Origin: Shewanella marinintestina
GTDB taxonomy: Bacteria > Pseudomonadota > Gammaproteobacteria > Enterobacterales > Shewanellaceae
Reading direction: 5' to 3'
Assembly (NCBI RefSeq): GCF_023283845.1
Contig: NZ_JAKILC010000001.1
Location: 372,001 to 436,000, forward strand
DNA length: 64,000 nt
Shown here: one piece after another, positions 30,258-40,019 of the stretch
How positions within the stretch are numbered: the first letter of the stretch is position 1
How the letters are laid out: each line of letters starts with the position of its first letter
The notes under the pieces: generated by a model
Told to the model about the DNA's origin: nothing
The model's input: the letters and a program-made list of their open reading frames with translations, nothing else
The model's database searches: none
Translations under genes and position numbers: made by a program

Positions 30258-30974
30258 TTAATCACGGCGTTTAGCAGCGCTGTCGACTCTACGCCAGCAT
30301 AAAAACAGCATTAACGCGCTTGTCGCTAACCAAACTCCCACCCAAAACCAAGCCGGAAGCCAGCTTTCACCCGCCAGCATATTGGCATCGCCTTGCCCTT
30401 CTAAACCTAAAAGCACCATAGGGCTGGCTAGCGCATTTAAAATAATCATCAGCGCTATTACTCTTAGGAAAGTGGCTAAAAACCGGTTCAATTGCAGCTT
30501 GAGTGGCAATAAGAACAAGCCCGCAAGACTCACTAAAATGGCAATGGTCAAAAGATCTCGTGCCCATAGTAATATCGTCAGCACAACTGCCCCGCCTAAT
30601 ACGGCAAAACTGACTCGGATCCCTTTTGGCCAAGTGGCAAACATAAAAATAAGATAACCCCAAAGGGCAGCACCAAAATAACCAGCAAAACCAATTAATA
30701 ATGGCCAACCACCTTGGCTAAAGCATAGCCCGGCCCCATTAGGAAAAAGCTGAATATGACTCACTGCCCCACCGGAAAAAAGTGTAGCAAGCGCGTGTGA
30801 GACCTCATGAAAATAACTTTCGAGCCATTTAAAAGGCACACTAACAAAGGGAATACGTGTCACGAGGAAAGCGATGAGGAGTTCTATAAAAAATCGAGTT
30901 CGTCCAGGGGCTCCCGAAGGCTGAACACCTTGAGGTAAAGAGTTATCAGCGGCGTCTGAGTGGCGGTTAAGCAT
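30258..30974 (-). CDS. M50B-like membrane metalloprotease
   Basis: This 238-residue protein has five or six hydrophobic segments and the zinc-protease signature HEVSH (residues 56-60) near the first. It is followed by a polar loop and GWPLLIGFAGYFGAALWG, the arrangement of the M50B-like (site-2-protease-related) family. Such enzymes cut membrane substrates, but no substrate is apparent here. Its ATG lies inside the end of the upstream 105-residue gene (8-bp overlap), implying coupled translation. It could also be a non-proteolytic relative, since the second zinc-ligand region was not recognised. Confidence 0.68.
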   Translation of the reverse strand: MLNRHSDAADNSLPQGVQPSGAPGRTRFFIELLIAFLVTRIPFVSVPFKWLESYFHEVSHALATLFSGGAVSHIQLFPNGAGLCFSQGGWPLLIGFAGYFGAALWGYLIFMFATWPKGIRVSFAVLGGAVVLTILLWARDLLTIAILVSLAGLFLLPLKLQLNRFLATFLRVIALMIILNALASPMVLLGLEGQGDANMLAGESWLPAWFWVGVWLATSALMLFLCWRRVDSAAKRRD

Positions 30975-31284
30975 AAGTATCTATACCGACCATCTGCTGG
31001 ATCTCATCTCGCTTTGCAGCATGTTGGTTAATCAAATATTCTGCCACCGCGCCACGTTGACCGCCGGTTTGACTTTCATACTCAACATGGGCGCCTAAAC
31101 GAGATTGCAGTGTTGCTACATCTTCGTGATAAACATCCACCAGCGTTTGCTGTGGATTAATTGCCGCAGAACTTTCAACAGCTTCAGGCCTGATCGCCGG
31201 AGTTTGCTGGCTAGCAACAGACTTGTTGACCTCAATTTTTGCAGCCTGATGCGTTGTTGCAAGCTGGCTGGCATTTATCTGCAT
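30967..31284 (-). CDS. Uncharacterised 105-residue protein coupled to the M50B-like gene
   Basis: Not recognised. It is a soluble, mostly polar protein with no signal peptide or membrane segment. The N-terminal half (residues 1-45) is Ala/Ser/Gln-rich and probably disordered. The C-terminal half (about 46-105) is helical in character, with VDVYHEDVATLQSRLG and GAVAEYLINQHAAKRDEIQQ. GGA lies 7 bases before the ATG. The 8-bp overlap with the metalloprotease gene suggests a partner, substrate or regulator; this is inference only. Confidence 0.6.
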   Translation of the reverse strand: MQINASQLATTHQAAKIEVNKSVASQQTPAIRPEAVESSAAINPQQTLVDVYHEDVATLQSRLGAHVEYESQTGGQRGAVAEYLINQHAAKRDEIQQMVGIDTYA

Positions 31285-31499
31285 GACACAGTCCTTAATT
31301 TAGCAAGTCATCGCTCACTCGCTAATTTAACCTTAATTAAAAGGGAGTTCACTATCACTCATATTGAGTAGCAACTGTTATAACAGCTATTTAACTTATG
31401 ACTTTAACCTAAATAATGTTCTACAAGGTATTACTTTTGATTAGGTTTTTAAAGTTAATCGAAACTAAAGTGCTTGTAGATCATAATTAACTACGCAGC

Positions 31500-32216
31500 T
31501 TATTCTCTACCTGGCAATTTTTGCCAGGTTACTGTGTCACGTAAATATACTGGAGTCAGTTCATCAACACTGGTGCTCAAGCCGTTATTCACACCCTCTT
31601 GGGCAAGCGCCAACATAAACTTGGCTTCAGGGAATTTCGCCGCCTCACATAAAGACATAGTCTCACTATGCTCAAGTATTTCAGGGTAAGCATCAAAACC
31701 GGTACCACAAGCTGCAATCGGCTGAGTTAAATCTAGACTTAACACAATATCAGCAGGCGCACTCACGACTTCTTCATTAACTAAAGTTGCAAGACCATCA
31801 ACTGCAATATATTGGCCCCAATACACTTCGCCCATGCGAGCATCGATTGCAGCGAGAACTTGGCTTGCGCCCTGTTCAATCGCAGCTTGCGCCATTGCAG
31901 CTAAAGTTGAAATACCAATAACGGGTAGTTCTTGGCCAAGAGCTAAACCTTGAGTAATACTGGTGCAAATTCGAATACCAGTAAAACTACCGGGCCCTCT
32001 GCCGTAAGCAATCACATCAACATCTTGCAGCTTCAGATCAGCTTCGCCCAACACCGATTTCACCATAGGCAACAAACGCTGGCTATGTTCACGCGGTGCA
32101 TCGGCTTGCTCGCTAAAGGTTTTACCTAGGTGGCTAACCGCTGCAGAACACGACTCAGTACATGTATCGAGCGCTAAAATGCTCAGCTGTGTCGTATCGT
32201 TAGATTCTTTTGTCAT
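31500..32216 (-). CDS. tsaB: TsaB, tRNA threonylcarbamoyladenosine subunit
   Basis: TsaB (YeaZ) pairs with TsaD and TsaE to make t6A37 on tRNAs that read ANN codons. The 238-residue protein shows ILALDTCTESCSAAV at the N-terminus and the family block GRGPGSFTGIRI (about residues 76-87). It lacks the metal-binding His pair of TsaD, as expected for TsaB. The ATG has GGTAA-type sequence upstream. It has no close operon partner. Confidence 0.95.
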   Translation of the reverse strand: MTKESNDTTQLSILALDTCTESCSAAVSHLGKTFSEQADAPREHSQRLLPMVKSVLGEADLKLQDVDVIAYGRGPGSFTGIRICTSITQGLALGQELPVIGISTLAAMAQAAIEQGASQVLAAIDARMGEVYWGQYIAVDGLATLVNEEVVSAPADIVLSLDLTQPIAACGTGFDAYPEILEHSETMSLCEAAKFPEAKFMLALAQEGVNNGLSTSVDELTPVYLRDTVTWQKLPGRE

Positions 32217-32571
32217 GAATTACTTACCAAACCTATAATTTATATAATTTTATACCGCAAACAGGTGCAATCTAAGCACTCAAGAAAAAGGCGGTCATGG
32301 AAAGCTTAACCGAGCGTTCAGTCACTAAGCTTAGTTAAGATCAATTCAGCAATTATACCTCAACTTAAAGCAAAGGATTAAGCCCCAATTACGGGTCAAA
32401 TGCTTTGTTATCGGCAATTTATTCAATTTTACTTTAACAAAGCCCTTAGCGAAGGCAGAACAAACAACATAAATTGCCCTTAAAACTAGGCTAATGAGCA
32501 AAATTTACTCTAGATTTAATGAATAATAAATTTCCCTAAATACAGGATGAACAAAGCTAAAGGAGTAGTAA
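32217..32571. other. tsaB/membrane-protein intergenic region, 355 bp
   Basis: This divergent promoter region holds A+T-rich sequence with no gene and no recognised operator. Only imperfect inverted repeats around AAGCTTAAC (about 32302-32340) were noticed; they have no clear meaning. Confidence 0.4.
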
Positions 32572-32997
32572 ATGCGCCATATCACCATAAACTGGTTTCG
32601 TCTATTTCGTTACTCGCTGTTGTTTGTCATTTTCTGTATGTTAATGACGGCTTTTATGCTGATATGGTTTTCTAATAGCTTGGAGGATGCTTGGAATAAA
32701 GGCCTTATGTTAACCTTTTCTGAGTTTGAAATGACTGTAGAGCTCACATTAACACTGCTCATATATGTCAGCTTTCCGGTGCTACTGTTTCGCTTTATGT
32801 ATTATTTTTCTAAAATGCTTTATCGCGGACGTAATCCCGGTGTCGCGATTATTAGCTATAAAACGTTATTTAATCCGCTCAATTTTTTACTGTTCCCTAG
32901 TTTGCTCAATCCTCAAGGGCTAACCTACCGCAGGCGCTGCTTACTAGCATTAATACTATTGGCCGCTATCTACTTGGTGATATTACTGATCACTTAA
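32572..32997 (+). CDS. Uncharacterised small inner-membrane protein
   Basis: A 141-residue protein with three likely transmembrane segments (about residues 12-32, 55-76 and 120-140) and a basic cytoplasmic loop (YYFSKMLYRGRNPG). No family was recognised. The start is well supported by AAGGAG six bases before the ATG. Its stop codon overlaps the end of the convergent yoaA by 8 bp, so each gene's last codons are antisense to the other. Confidence 0.7.
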   Translation: MRHITINWFRLFRYSLLFVIFCMLMTAFMLIWFSNSLEDAWNKGLMLTFSEFEMTVELTLTLLIYVSFPVLLFRFMYYFSKMLYRGRNPGVAIISYKTLFNPLNFLLFPSLLNPQGLTYRRRCLLALILLAAIYLVILLIT

Positions 32998-34915
32998 TTT
33001 GCTCTAAAAACATCGTCGCTTTTTCTAAATCTCTCGTTCTTGCCATCGGCGGCAATGAATTTAAAAATGCCTGTCCATAGGGTTTATTCACAATGCGGTT
33101 ATCGCACAAGATAAGTACGCCTTTATCTTTTTCATCACGGATCAAACGACCTACCCCCTGGTTAAGAGTGATCACCGCTTGTGGCAATGATATTTCGCTA
33201 AATGCATCTTTTCCCTCGCGCTCAATAGCTTCACTTCGGGCTCTAAACAAGTTGTCATCAGGGGACACAAAGGGCAGTTTATCAATAATAACGCAGCTGA
33301 GTAGCCTACCTCGTACATCAACTCCTTCCCAGAAGGCGCCGGTACCTAAAAGTACTGCATTACCTAACTGTCGATATTTTTTCAGTAGGCTTTGCTTGTT
33401 TGCCTGACCTTGAACGAGTAAAGGGTATGTCACTCGCCGTTGCAACGCTGGCGCCACTAGGTTGAGCATTCTATGACTGGTAAACAAGATAAAGGTGCGC
33501 CCCTTGGCTGCATTAACCGCCTTTACACACACATCGACAAATTGATTAAGCGCTGCATGATGATTATTAACGCTGGCTAAATGACGCGGTACACAAAACA
33601 GCGCGTTATTACGGTAATCAAATGGGCTCTCAAGCAGCATCTCTTGGCATTGAGTTAACCCGAGTTGACGGGTAAACAAGCTTAAGTCGCGGTTAATCTG
33701 TAATGTCGCAGAAGTAAAAATCCAGGCAATATTCGACTCAAACAATTTGCGACACTCTTTAGCAACTTCAATTGGCGCAATACGTAACACTAAATAACGA
33801 TGTCCATAATCAATGCTGTAAGCCGCCTGATTGTTCTCACACAAGAAAAATAGTTCTAACTTATTGGCTAGAACATCGAGTTTTTGGATCTCATCATCTA
33901 AGTTATCACTGCGGCCGACATGGCTCATCAACACACTTTGCAAAGCTTTAATTTCTTTAATTAAACCCCACGACAGCACCGACAATTCTTTGTTCGATAA
34001 CAAGCGGCGCCAATCTGTATCACCAATAGCAAACAACACTTGTTGCCACTCATTTAACAGCGCTGCGCAGCGAGCACTCAATAATTCTATTTGTTTGGCG
34101 TCTCGGAGTTCAAAGCGATAGATCTCTATGAGTTTGTCAAAGAGATCGGCTATTTGCCTTGTTGCGCACTGCTGTCCAAAGTAAGTGACTGCTATATCAG
34201 GTAACAGGTGTGCTTCATCAAAAATAACCACATCTGAGTCAGGCAATAACTCAGCAAAGCCGGTTTCCTTTAAAATTCTATCAGCGAGAAAAAGATGATG
34301 ATTGACGACAATGACACGTGCATCCATCGCTCTATTACGTGCTTTGCGAGTAAAACAATCATCATAGTGGTCACAGCGCTGGCCAATACAAGTTTCTTTA
34401 GCACTCACAATTAACGGTAATGCCGCCGAGTTTTCTGTCACCGCAGTTAAACCACCAATATCACCGTCAGTCGTTTGCCCCGCCCATTGATTGATGCGTA
34501 ATAAGTCGTCAAGAATTTGAGTATCCATTGAGCTAGCACCCGATAACTCCTTATCCATCAAGTGCTGGCATAAGTAGTTATTACGCCCTTTAAGTAGTGC
34601 AACTTTTGGCGTTAAGCCCAGCATAGCAAGCAGTGCCGGTAAATCTTTATAAAACAACTGCTCTTGCAAGTTTTTACTGCCAGTGCTGACAATAACTTGT
34701 TTGCCACTGAGTAGTGCTGGGATCAAGTAAGCAAAGGTTTTTCCCACACCAGTACCCGCTTCAACCACCAGGTTATTTCGACTCGCAATAGATTCTGCAA
34801 CCGCTTCAGCCATTTCTGCTTGCACCGCTCTGCGACTAAAACCCTTAATCGATTGGGCCATTACCCCTTGGCTTGAAAATGCGGCGGCAACTTGTTGGAT
34901 TAATTTAGCGCTCAA
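32990..34915 (-). CDS. yoaA: YoaA, DinG-family Fe-S DNA helicase
   Basis: YoaA is an XPD/DinG-like superfamily 2 helicase that in E. coli works with HolC in repair at stalled forks. The 641-residue protein has Walker A EAGTGVGKT (52-60), four spaced Cys (116, 176, 181, 187) that fit the Fe-S cluster, DEAH (233-236) and the C-terminal GVGRLIRDEKDKGV motif. The start is probably TTG 34915, with AAGG about 11 bases upstream, because the first in-frame ATG would cut into the conserved N-terminus. No SOS (LexA) box was recognised upstream. Confidence 0.93.
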   Translation of the reverse strand: MSAKLIQQVAAAFSSQGVMAQSIKGFSRRAVQAEMAEAVAESIASRNNLVVEAGTGVGKTFAYLIPALLSGKQVIVSTGSKNLQEQLFYKDLPALLAMLGLTPKVALLKGRNNYLCQHLMDKELSGASSMDTQILDDLLRINQWAGQTTDGDIGGLTAVTENSAALPLIVSAKETCIGQRCDHYDDCFTRKARNRAMDARVIVVNHHLFLADRILKETGFAELLPDSDVVIFDEAHLLPDIAVTYFGQQCATRQIADLFDKLIEIYRFELRDAKQIELLSARCAALLNEWQQVLFAIGDTDWRRLLSNKELSVLSWGLIKEIKALQSVLMSHVGRSDNLDDEIQKLDVLANKLELFFLCENNQAAYSIDYGHRYLVLRIAPIEVAKECRKLFESNIAWIFTSATLQINRDLSLFTRQLGLTQCQEMLLESPFDYRNNALFCVPRHLASVNNHHAALNQFVDVCVKAVNAAKGRTFILFTSHRMLNLVAPALQRRVTYPLLVQGQANKQSLLKKYRQLGNAVLLGTGAFWEGVDVRGRLLSCVIIDKLPFVSPDDNLFRARSEAIEREGKDAFSEISLPQAVITLNQGVGRLIRDEKDKGVLILCDNRIVNKPYGQAFLNSLPPMARTRDLEKATMFLEQIK

Positions 34916-35304
34916 GAGAAAATGGACCTTTATTTGACCTAGCAGGAGACTTTGAATATGCCATGCAGTTTATCTTAATTATTAAGATAGCATTAGCTTT
35001 TGTTACTATCCCAAGACGAAATGACACTTTGCAGTAGACAAGAGCCATTGTGTTATTTTAAGAACAAGCGACTAGGGTTTTTAAATGAGATTAACGGTTT
35101 TGCTCTTAAGATGACATTTAGATGAAGTTTACTCATCTGCTAAAATAAGCACTTGCAATCATTTTTAAAACTGATTAGTTTAAATACCAAGCAGCAAGCG
35201 TTGCTTTAACCACCAGCAATGTTCACTGATGAAATAGTTTGCTGAAGTAAATAACTGGGCACTTAAGTAAACTTTTCCCTGACTCAAAATTGAGAGAAAC
35301 GAAT
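34916..35304. other. yoaA/his divergent region, 389 bp
   Basis: The region must contain the yoaA and his promoters. A weak his promoter candidate is TTGCAA near 35154, followed 17 bp later by TAGTTT. No operator was recognised, and no gene is present. Confidence 0.4.
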
Positions 35305-35352
35305 ATGACACAGCTTTTGAACACTATCCATCATCACCACCATATGCGGTAG
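35305..35352 (+). CDS. hisL: His operon leader peptide
   Basis: The 15-codon frame encodes MTQLLNTIHHHHHMR and stops at TAG 35350. Five consecutive His codons (CAT CAT CAC CAC CAT) make it a typical attenuator leader: ribosome stalling when His-tRNA is scarce would favour the antiterminator. GAGAG lies about ten bases before the ATG. It is 151 bp upstream of hisG, with the attenuator stems between. Confidence 0.95.
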   Translation: MTQLLNTIHHHHHMR

Positions 35353-35443
35353 CCTTCGGAAGCTTACTGCCGAAGGACTATTTCCTTCCGGCGGTTGATT
35401 TAAAAATATCAAAAACCCTTGGAAGGAATTCCAAGGGTTTTTT
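35353..35443 (+). promoter_or_regulatory. His operon transcription attenuator
   Basis: Two structures are visible. The first hairpin is CCTTCGG (35353-35359) with CCGAAGG (35370-35376), just after hisL. The terminator is CCCTTGGAA (35416-35424) with TTCCAAGGG (35429-35437) around GGAA, followed by T6. A competing antiterminator can form between the CCGAAGG arm and TCCTTCCGG (about 35383-35391). Stalling in the His codons would free that arm. Confidence 0.9.
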
Positions 35444-35503
35444 GGTTTTATCTTAACAAATTGTTTTATAAGAATTTTTAAATTAACTAATAGGAAGTAT
35501 TCC

Positions 35504-36403
35504 ATGTCAGAGTCAACTAGATTACGTATCGCAATTCAAAAATCAGGTCGTCTTTCCAAAGAGTCACAAAAGCTTTTAAAGAGCTGTGGCGTAAAGTTTA
35601 ATGTGAATGAACAGCGCCTTATCGCCCACTCTGACAATATGCCAATCGATTTATTACGTGTGCGTGATGACGATATTCCCGGCCTCGTGATGGACGGTGT
35701 CGTTGATTTAGGCATTATTGGTGAGAATGTATTAGAAGAAGAACAAATTGAGCGCCAAAGCTTAGGTAAGCCAGCTGAGTGTATCAAACTACGTGAACTC
35801 GATTTCGGCGCATGTCGTTTATCACTGGCGGTACCGAACGAATTTAGCTACCAAGATGCCAGCTCGCTTGAAGGCCTCAGAATCGCCACCTCTTACCCCA
35901 ACCTGCTTCGCCGTTATATGCAAGAGAAAGGCATTAACTATCGCGACTGTATGCTTAAAGGCTCGGTAGAAGTGGCGCCGCGCGCCGGACTCTCTGATGG
36001 GATCTGTGACTTAGTATCAACCGGCGCCACCCTTGAGGCAAATGGCTTATATGAGACCGAAGTCATCTACCGCTCAATGGCGTGCATCATTCAATCAATC
36101 CAATCTCAGCCCGATGACAAGCAAGCACTGATTAACAAAATTTTATCGCGTATTAATGGGGTTGTTCGCGCTAAAGAAAGCAAATACATCTTATTACACG
36201 CACCGACTGAAACCTTAGATCAGATTGTTGCTTTACTACCTGGTGCTGAAAACCCAACAGTACTCCCGCTCAATGACGACACTAACCGTGTTGCTATCCA
36301 CGCTGTTAGTACCGAAGATCTGTTCTGGGACACCATGGAGCAGCTCACGCAGCTTGGTGCTAGCTCTATTTTAGTGATGCCAATCGAAAAAATGATGGGG
36401 TAA
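35504..36403 (+). CDS. hisG: ATP phosphoribosyltransferase HisG
   Basis: This enzyme catalyses the first committed step, ATP + PRPP to phosphoribosyl-ATP, and is inhibited by histidine. At 299 residues it is the long form with a C-terminal ACT-like regulatory domain. [30 protein letters not shown] and [12 protein letters not shown] are conserved. AGGA precedes the ATG. It is the first structural gene of the operon, 60 bp after the attenuator. Confidence 0.96.
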   Translation: MSESTRLRIAIQKSGRLSKESQKLLKSCGVKFNVNEQRLIAHSDNMPIDLLRVRDDDIPGLVMDGVVDLGIIGENVLEEEQIERQSLGKPAECIKLRELDFGACRLSLAVPNEFSYQDASSLEGLRIATSYPNLLRRYMQEKGINYRDCMLKGSVEVAPRAGLSDGICDLVSTGATLEANGLYETEVIYRSMACIIQSIQSQPDDKQALINKILSRINGVVRAKESKYILLHAPTETLDQIVALLPGAENPTVLPLNDDTNRVAIHAVSTEDLFWDTMEQLTQLGASSILVMPIEKMMG

Positions 36404-36407
36404 CAAT

Positions 36408-37724
36408 ATGCAGATCCTCAATTGGCAATCTCTCAACCAACAAGCTAAAAGCAATGCACTTGCTCGCTCGCCGCTTGTTGGCGATAGCAATCTGGAGCAA
36501 AGCGTTGCGCAGATAATCGATGCTGTGAGTGAACAAGGTGACAGTGCGCTATTTGAATTTAATCAAAAGTTCGATGGCATCAATATCGATAACTTAAAAC
36601 TCTCTAAAACAGAGATTGAGCAAAGCTGCGCCAAGGTATCTTTTGAGATAAAACAAGCTATTGCTCAAGCGAAAGCCAATATTGAGTGTTTTCACACAGC
36701 GCAAATTCAGCCCAGTATAGATATTGAAACTCAGTCTGGTATTCGCTGCGAACTTCGCTCTGAGGCCATTGAACGCGTGGGACTCTATATACCTGGTGGC
36801 ACCGCACCGTTAATTTCAACGGTACTGATGTTAGCCCTGCCAGCCAAAATTGCAGGTTGCAGCAAACGAGTATTGGTTAGCCCACCGCCAATTAATGACG
36901 CTATTGTTTACGCAGCTAATGAATGCGGTATTGACGAGATCTATCAGGTGGGCGGCGCCCAAGCCATAGCGGCATTGGCATTTGGCACTGAGACTATTCC
37001 GCAAGTGGATAAAATTTTTGGGCCAGGTAACCGCTTTGTCACTGAAGCTAAGCGCGCGGTGAGTCAAGATAATCGCTGTACTGTGAGTATCGATATGCCT
37101 GCAGGCCCATCTGAAGTGCTAGTCATTGCCGATGCACTAGCAAATCCTGAGTTTGTCGCGGCAGACCTGTTATCCCAAGCTGAGCATGGCGCAGACTCTC
37201 AAGTGATGTTAGTGACCGATTGCGAGCTATTTGCAAATAACGTTAACCAAGCACTCATTGAGCAGCTTGCAAAACTACCACGAGCAGAAATAGCTGCCGA
37301 AGCGCTAAAATGCAGTCGCAGCATAATTGTTAACGATATGGCAATGGCTGCCCAAGTATCTAACCAATATGGGCCAGAGCACTTAATCATTCAAACTGAG
37401 CAACCTCGACAAGTGCTTAAAAATATTCGCGCTGCTGGCTCAGTGTTTGTCGGCGCTTATACGCCAGAATCTGTGGGTGATTATGCCAGCGGTACTAACC
37501 ATGTTTTACCGACTTATGGCTACAGCAAAACCGTATCAAGTTTATCCCTAGCAGACTTTAGCCGCCGATTTACCGTGCAGGAACTATCAGCAGATGGGCT
37601 TAAAACCTTAAGCAATAGCGTTATGGTATTGGCTGAAGCTGAGCAACTTGATGCCCACAAAAATGCCATTGCCGTGCGTATAGCAAGTCTTGATAACAAT
37701 AACTTAGTGAATACGGAGGCGTAA
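36408..37724 (+). CDS. hisD: Histidinol dehydrogenase HisD
   Basis: HisD catalyses the last two NAD-linked oxidations, histidinol to histidine, and is a zinc enzyme. The 438-residue protein shows GLYIPGGTAPLISTVLM, QVGGAQAIAALAFGTE, FGPGNRFVTEAK, DMPAGPSEVLV and LLSQAEHGADSQ, all characteristic of HisD. It follows hisG by 4 bp, and its stop overlaps the hisC ATG (TAATG). Confidence 0.97.
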   Translation: MQILNWQSLNQQAKSNALARSPLVGDSNLEQSVAQIIDAVSEQGDSALFEFNQKFDGINIDNLKLSKTEIEQSCAKVSFEIKQAIAQAKANIECFHTAQIQPSIDIETQSGIRCELRSEAIERVGLYIPGGTAPLISTVLMLALPAKIAGCSKRVLVSPPPINDAIVYAANECGIDEIYQVGGAQAIAALAFGTETIPQVDKIFGPGNRFVTEAKRAVSQDNRCTVSIDMPAGPSEVLVIADALANPEFVAADLLSQAEHGADSQVMLVTDCELFANNVNQALIEQLAKLPRAEIAAEALKCSRSIIVNDMAMAAQVSNQYGPEHLIIQTEQPRQVLKNIRAAGSVFVGAYTPESVGDYASGTNHVLPTYGYSKTVSSLSLADFSRRFTVQELSADGLKTLSNSVMVLAEAEQLDAHKNAIAVRIASLDNNNLVNTEA

Positions 37725-38788
37725 TGACGGCACTTAATCAATCTAACGCCAGTTCACTTAACCTTGCGCAGCGCCTTGCTAGAGCTGAATTATTGGATCT
37801 CGAAGTTTACCAATCGGCAAGACGTATTGGTGGTCAAGGCGATATATGGATTAACGCTAATGAGTCCCCATTTAATAACAGTGATATTAATGGACTTAAT
37901 CGTTACCCAGAATGCCAGCCTCCAGCGTTGATAAATGCCTACAGTCGCTATAGTGGTGTCAATGCTGACTGCATAATTAGCTGCCGCGGCGCTGATGAAG
38001 CAATTGAACTGCTTATTCGCGCTTTTTGTATCTCAGGTCAAGACAGTATCGCTACTTTTGGGCCGACTTACGGCATGTACGCCATTAGTGCAAAAACCTT
38101 CAATGTGGGTGTTAAGCCACTATCGTTAACTGAAGATTTTCAGCTACCAGAAGATTATCAGGCACAAGTTGCCGGCGCTAAACTGGTTTTTATCTGTAAC
38201 CCCAATAATCCAACTGGCAGCGTTATCACTAAGCAAAAGATTACCGCAGTCATTAAAAATTGTCCCAACGCAATTGTTGTCGTTGATGAGGCTTATATCG
38301 AGTTTAGTCCTGAGTACAGCGTTGCCGAGTTAGTTGCTAGCACAGATAACCTAGTGGTGTTACGTACCTTATCCAAAGCCTTTGCGCTAGCGGGTGCTCG
38401 CTGCGGGTTCTTACTTGCTAACACAGATATTATTGATATTTGTATGCGAGTGATAGCGCCTTACCCAGTGCCACTACCTGTTAGCGAGCTCGCTACTCAA
38501 GCGTTAAGTGCCGACGGCCTAAAAACCATGACCTTACAGGTTAATGAAATGAAAGCTCAAGGCGCCCGCTTAGCGAACGCTCTAGATAATTTTGGCGCCA
38601 AGGTGATTAAAGCACACGGAAATTATGTACTCGCTGAATTTGACGATAAAGAACTGGTGCAAAAATCGCTCAATGACGCCGGCGTAATAGCAAGAAGTTA
38701 CAGCCATCCCCGCTTAAGCAAAGCCATTCGTTTTAGCTTTAGTAACAAGGCGCAAACTGACTATCTCGTTGCGCTTTTTAGATCCTAG
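37724..38788 (+). CDS. hisC: Histidinol-phosphate aminotransferase HisC
   Basis: A PLP enzyme converting imidazole-acetol phosphate to histidinol phosphate. The 354-residue protein has ANESPF at the N-terminus, ICNPNNPTGS, VVDEAYIEF and the PLP Lys218 in TLSKAFALAGARCG. It is translationally coupled to hisD. A 136-bp gap separates it from hisB, longer than any other spacing in the operon. Confidence 0.96.
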   Translation: MTALNQSNASSLNLAQRLARAELLDLEVYQSARRIGGQGDIWINANESPFNNSDINGLNRYPECQPPALINAYSRYSGVNADCIISCRGADEAIELLIRAFCISGQDSIATFGPTYGMYAISAKTFNVGVKPLSLTEDFQLPEDYQAQVAGAKLVFICNPNNPTGSVITKQKITAVIKNCPNAIVVVDEAYIEFSPEYSVAELVASTDNLVVLRTLSKAFALAGARCGFLLANTDIIDICMRVIAPYPVPLPVSELATQALSADGLKTMTLQVNEMKAQGARLANALDNFGAKVIKAHGNYVLAEFDDKELVQKSLNDAGVIARSYSHPRLSKAIRFSFSNKAQTDYLVALFRS

Positions 38789-38924
38789 TAACTCAGCTCT
38801 CAGTAAAGCTATTTTATTGGCATCAAAATAAGTCGCTAAATGGTTAAGCCACTAGCAACATAGAAAAATAACAAAACGAGAGTCTATTTTGACTTAAGTA
38901 TCAAGATTTGAAAGGTAGAGCGCG
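38789..38924 (+). promoter_or_regulatory. hisC-hisB spacer, possible internal promoter
   Basis: These 136 bp hold no gene or terminator-like hairpin. Enteric his operons carry an internal promoter near the hisC-hisB boundary, and this spacer is where an equivalent would lie. No specific -10/-35 pair is convincing by eye. Confidence 0.35.
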
Positions 38925-40019
38925 ATGAAACAGAAAATCCTATTTATTGACCGTGACGGCACCATAATCGAAGAGCCAGTAACAGATAAACAAGTTGATA
39001 GCCTAGCAAAGTTAGTCTTTGAGCCGAATGTCATCCCTGCACTGCTTAAATTACAAAATACCGGCTACCGTTTGGTGATGGTGAGTAATCAAGATGGTTT
39101 AGGCACGCCGTCATTCCCTAAAAATGACTTTGATGCCCCGCAAAATATGATGATGCAGATCTTAAATAGCCAAGGCGTATTATTTGACGATGTGCTTATT
39201 TGCCCGCACTTTGATGATGAAAACTGTAGCTGCCGCAAACCCAAATTAGGCTTAGTCAAAGAGTACCTAACCTCTGGTAAAATTGATTTCACCCAATCAG
39301 CCGTGATTGGCGATCGTGAAACCGATATGGGGCTTGCCGACTCTATGGGGATCCTCGGTCTGCAATATAACCCTGAAACTTTGAACTGGAATGCCATTGC
39401 CGATCAGCTTCTTAATAAAAACCGTACAGCAACGGTGATCCGTACCACAAAAGAAACCGATATTCGCGTTACGGTGGATTTAGATTCAAATAGCAAAGGT
39501 GAGATCAACACTGGCATCGGGTTTTATGACCACATGCTTGAACAAATATCCACTCACGGTAACTTTAAAATGGACATCAAAGTCGATGGTGATCTAGAGA
39601 TTGATGATCACCACAGCGTTGAAGATACCGCGTTGGCAATCGGCGATGCGTTACGCCAAGCACTCGGTGACAAACGCGGTATCGCCCGCTTTGGCAATAC
39701 CCCGTCAGATGATGTTTTCCAACAGGCTATCCCGATGGATGAAGCGGGTGCCGCCTGTTTGTTAGATCTCTCAGGCCGCCCATTTATTAAATTTAACGGC
39801 GAGTTTGAGCGCGAACTTGTTGGTCAAATGGCAACTGAAATGGTGCCGCACTTTTTCCGCTCATTCGCCGATGGCCTACGCTGCACTCTACACATCAGTA
39901 CTCAAGGTGATAATGATCACCACAAGGTAGAGAGCTTGTTTAAAGTCCTTGGTCGTACGTTAAGACAAGCGATAGCCATTGAAAGTGATGCCCTTCCCTC
40001 AAGCAAAGGTGTGTTATGA
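38925..40019 (+). CDS. hisB: HisB, bifunctional histidinol-phosphatase / IGP dehydratase
   Basis: The 364-residue protein fuses two enzymes. Residues 1 to about 165 are a HAD phosphatase, with nucleophile region DRDGT (D9, D11) and zinc ligands C93, H95, C101 and C103. From about 170 to 364 is imidazoleglycerol-phosphate dehydratase, with [28 protein letters not shown] and [17 protein letters not shown] lies about ten bases before the ATG. Its stop overlaps the hisH start. Confidence 0.97.
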   Translation: MKQKILFIDRDGTIIEEPVTDKQVDSLAKLVFEPNVIPALLKLQNTGYRLVMVSNQDGLGTPSFPKNDFDAPQNMMMQILNSQGVLFDDVLICPHFDDENCSCRKPKLGLVKEYLTSGKIDFTQSAVIGDRETDMGLADSMGILGLQYNPETLNWNAIADQLLNKNRTATVIRTTKETDIRVTVDLDSNSKGEINTGIGFYDHMLEQISTHGNFKMDIKVDGDLEIDDHHSVEDTALAIGDALRQALGDKRGIARFGNTPSDDVFQQAIPMDEAGAACLLDLSGRPFIKFNGEFERELVGQMATEMVPHFFRSFADGLRCTLHISTQGDNDHHKVESLFKVLGRTLRQAIAIESDALPSSKGVL

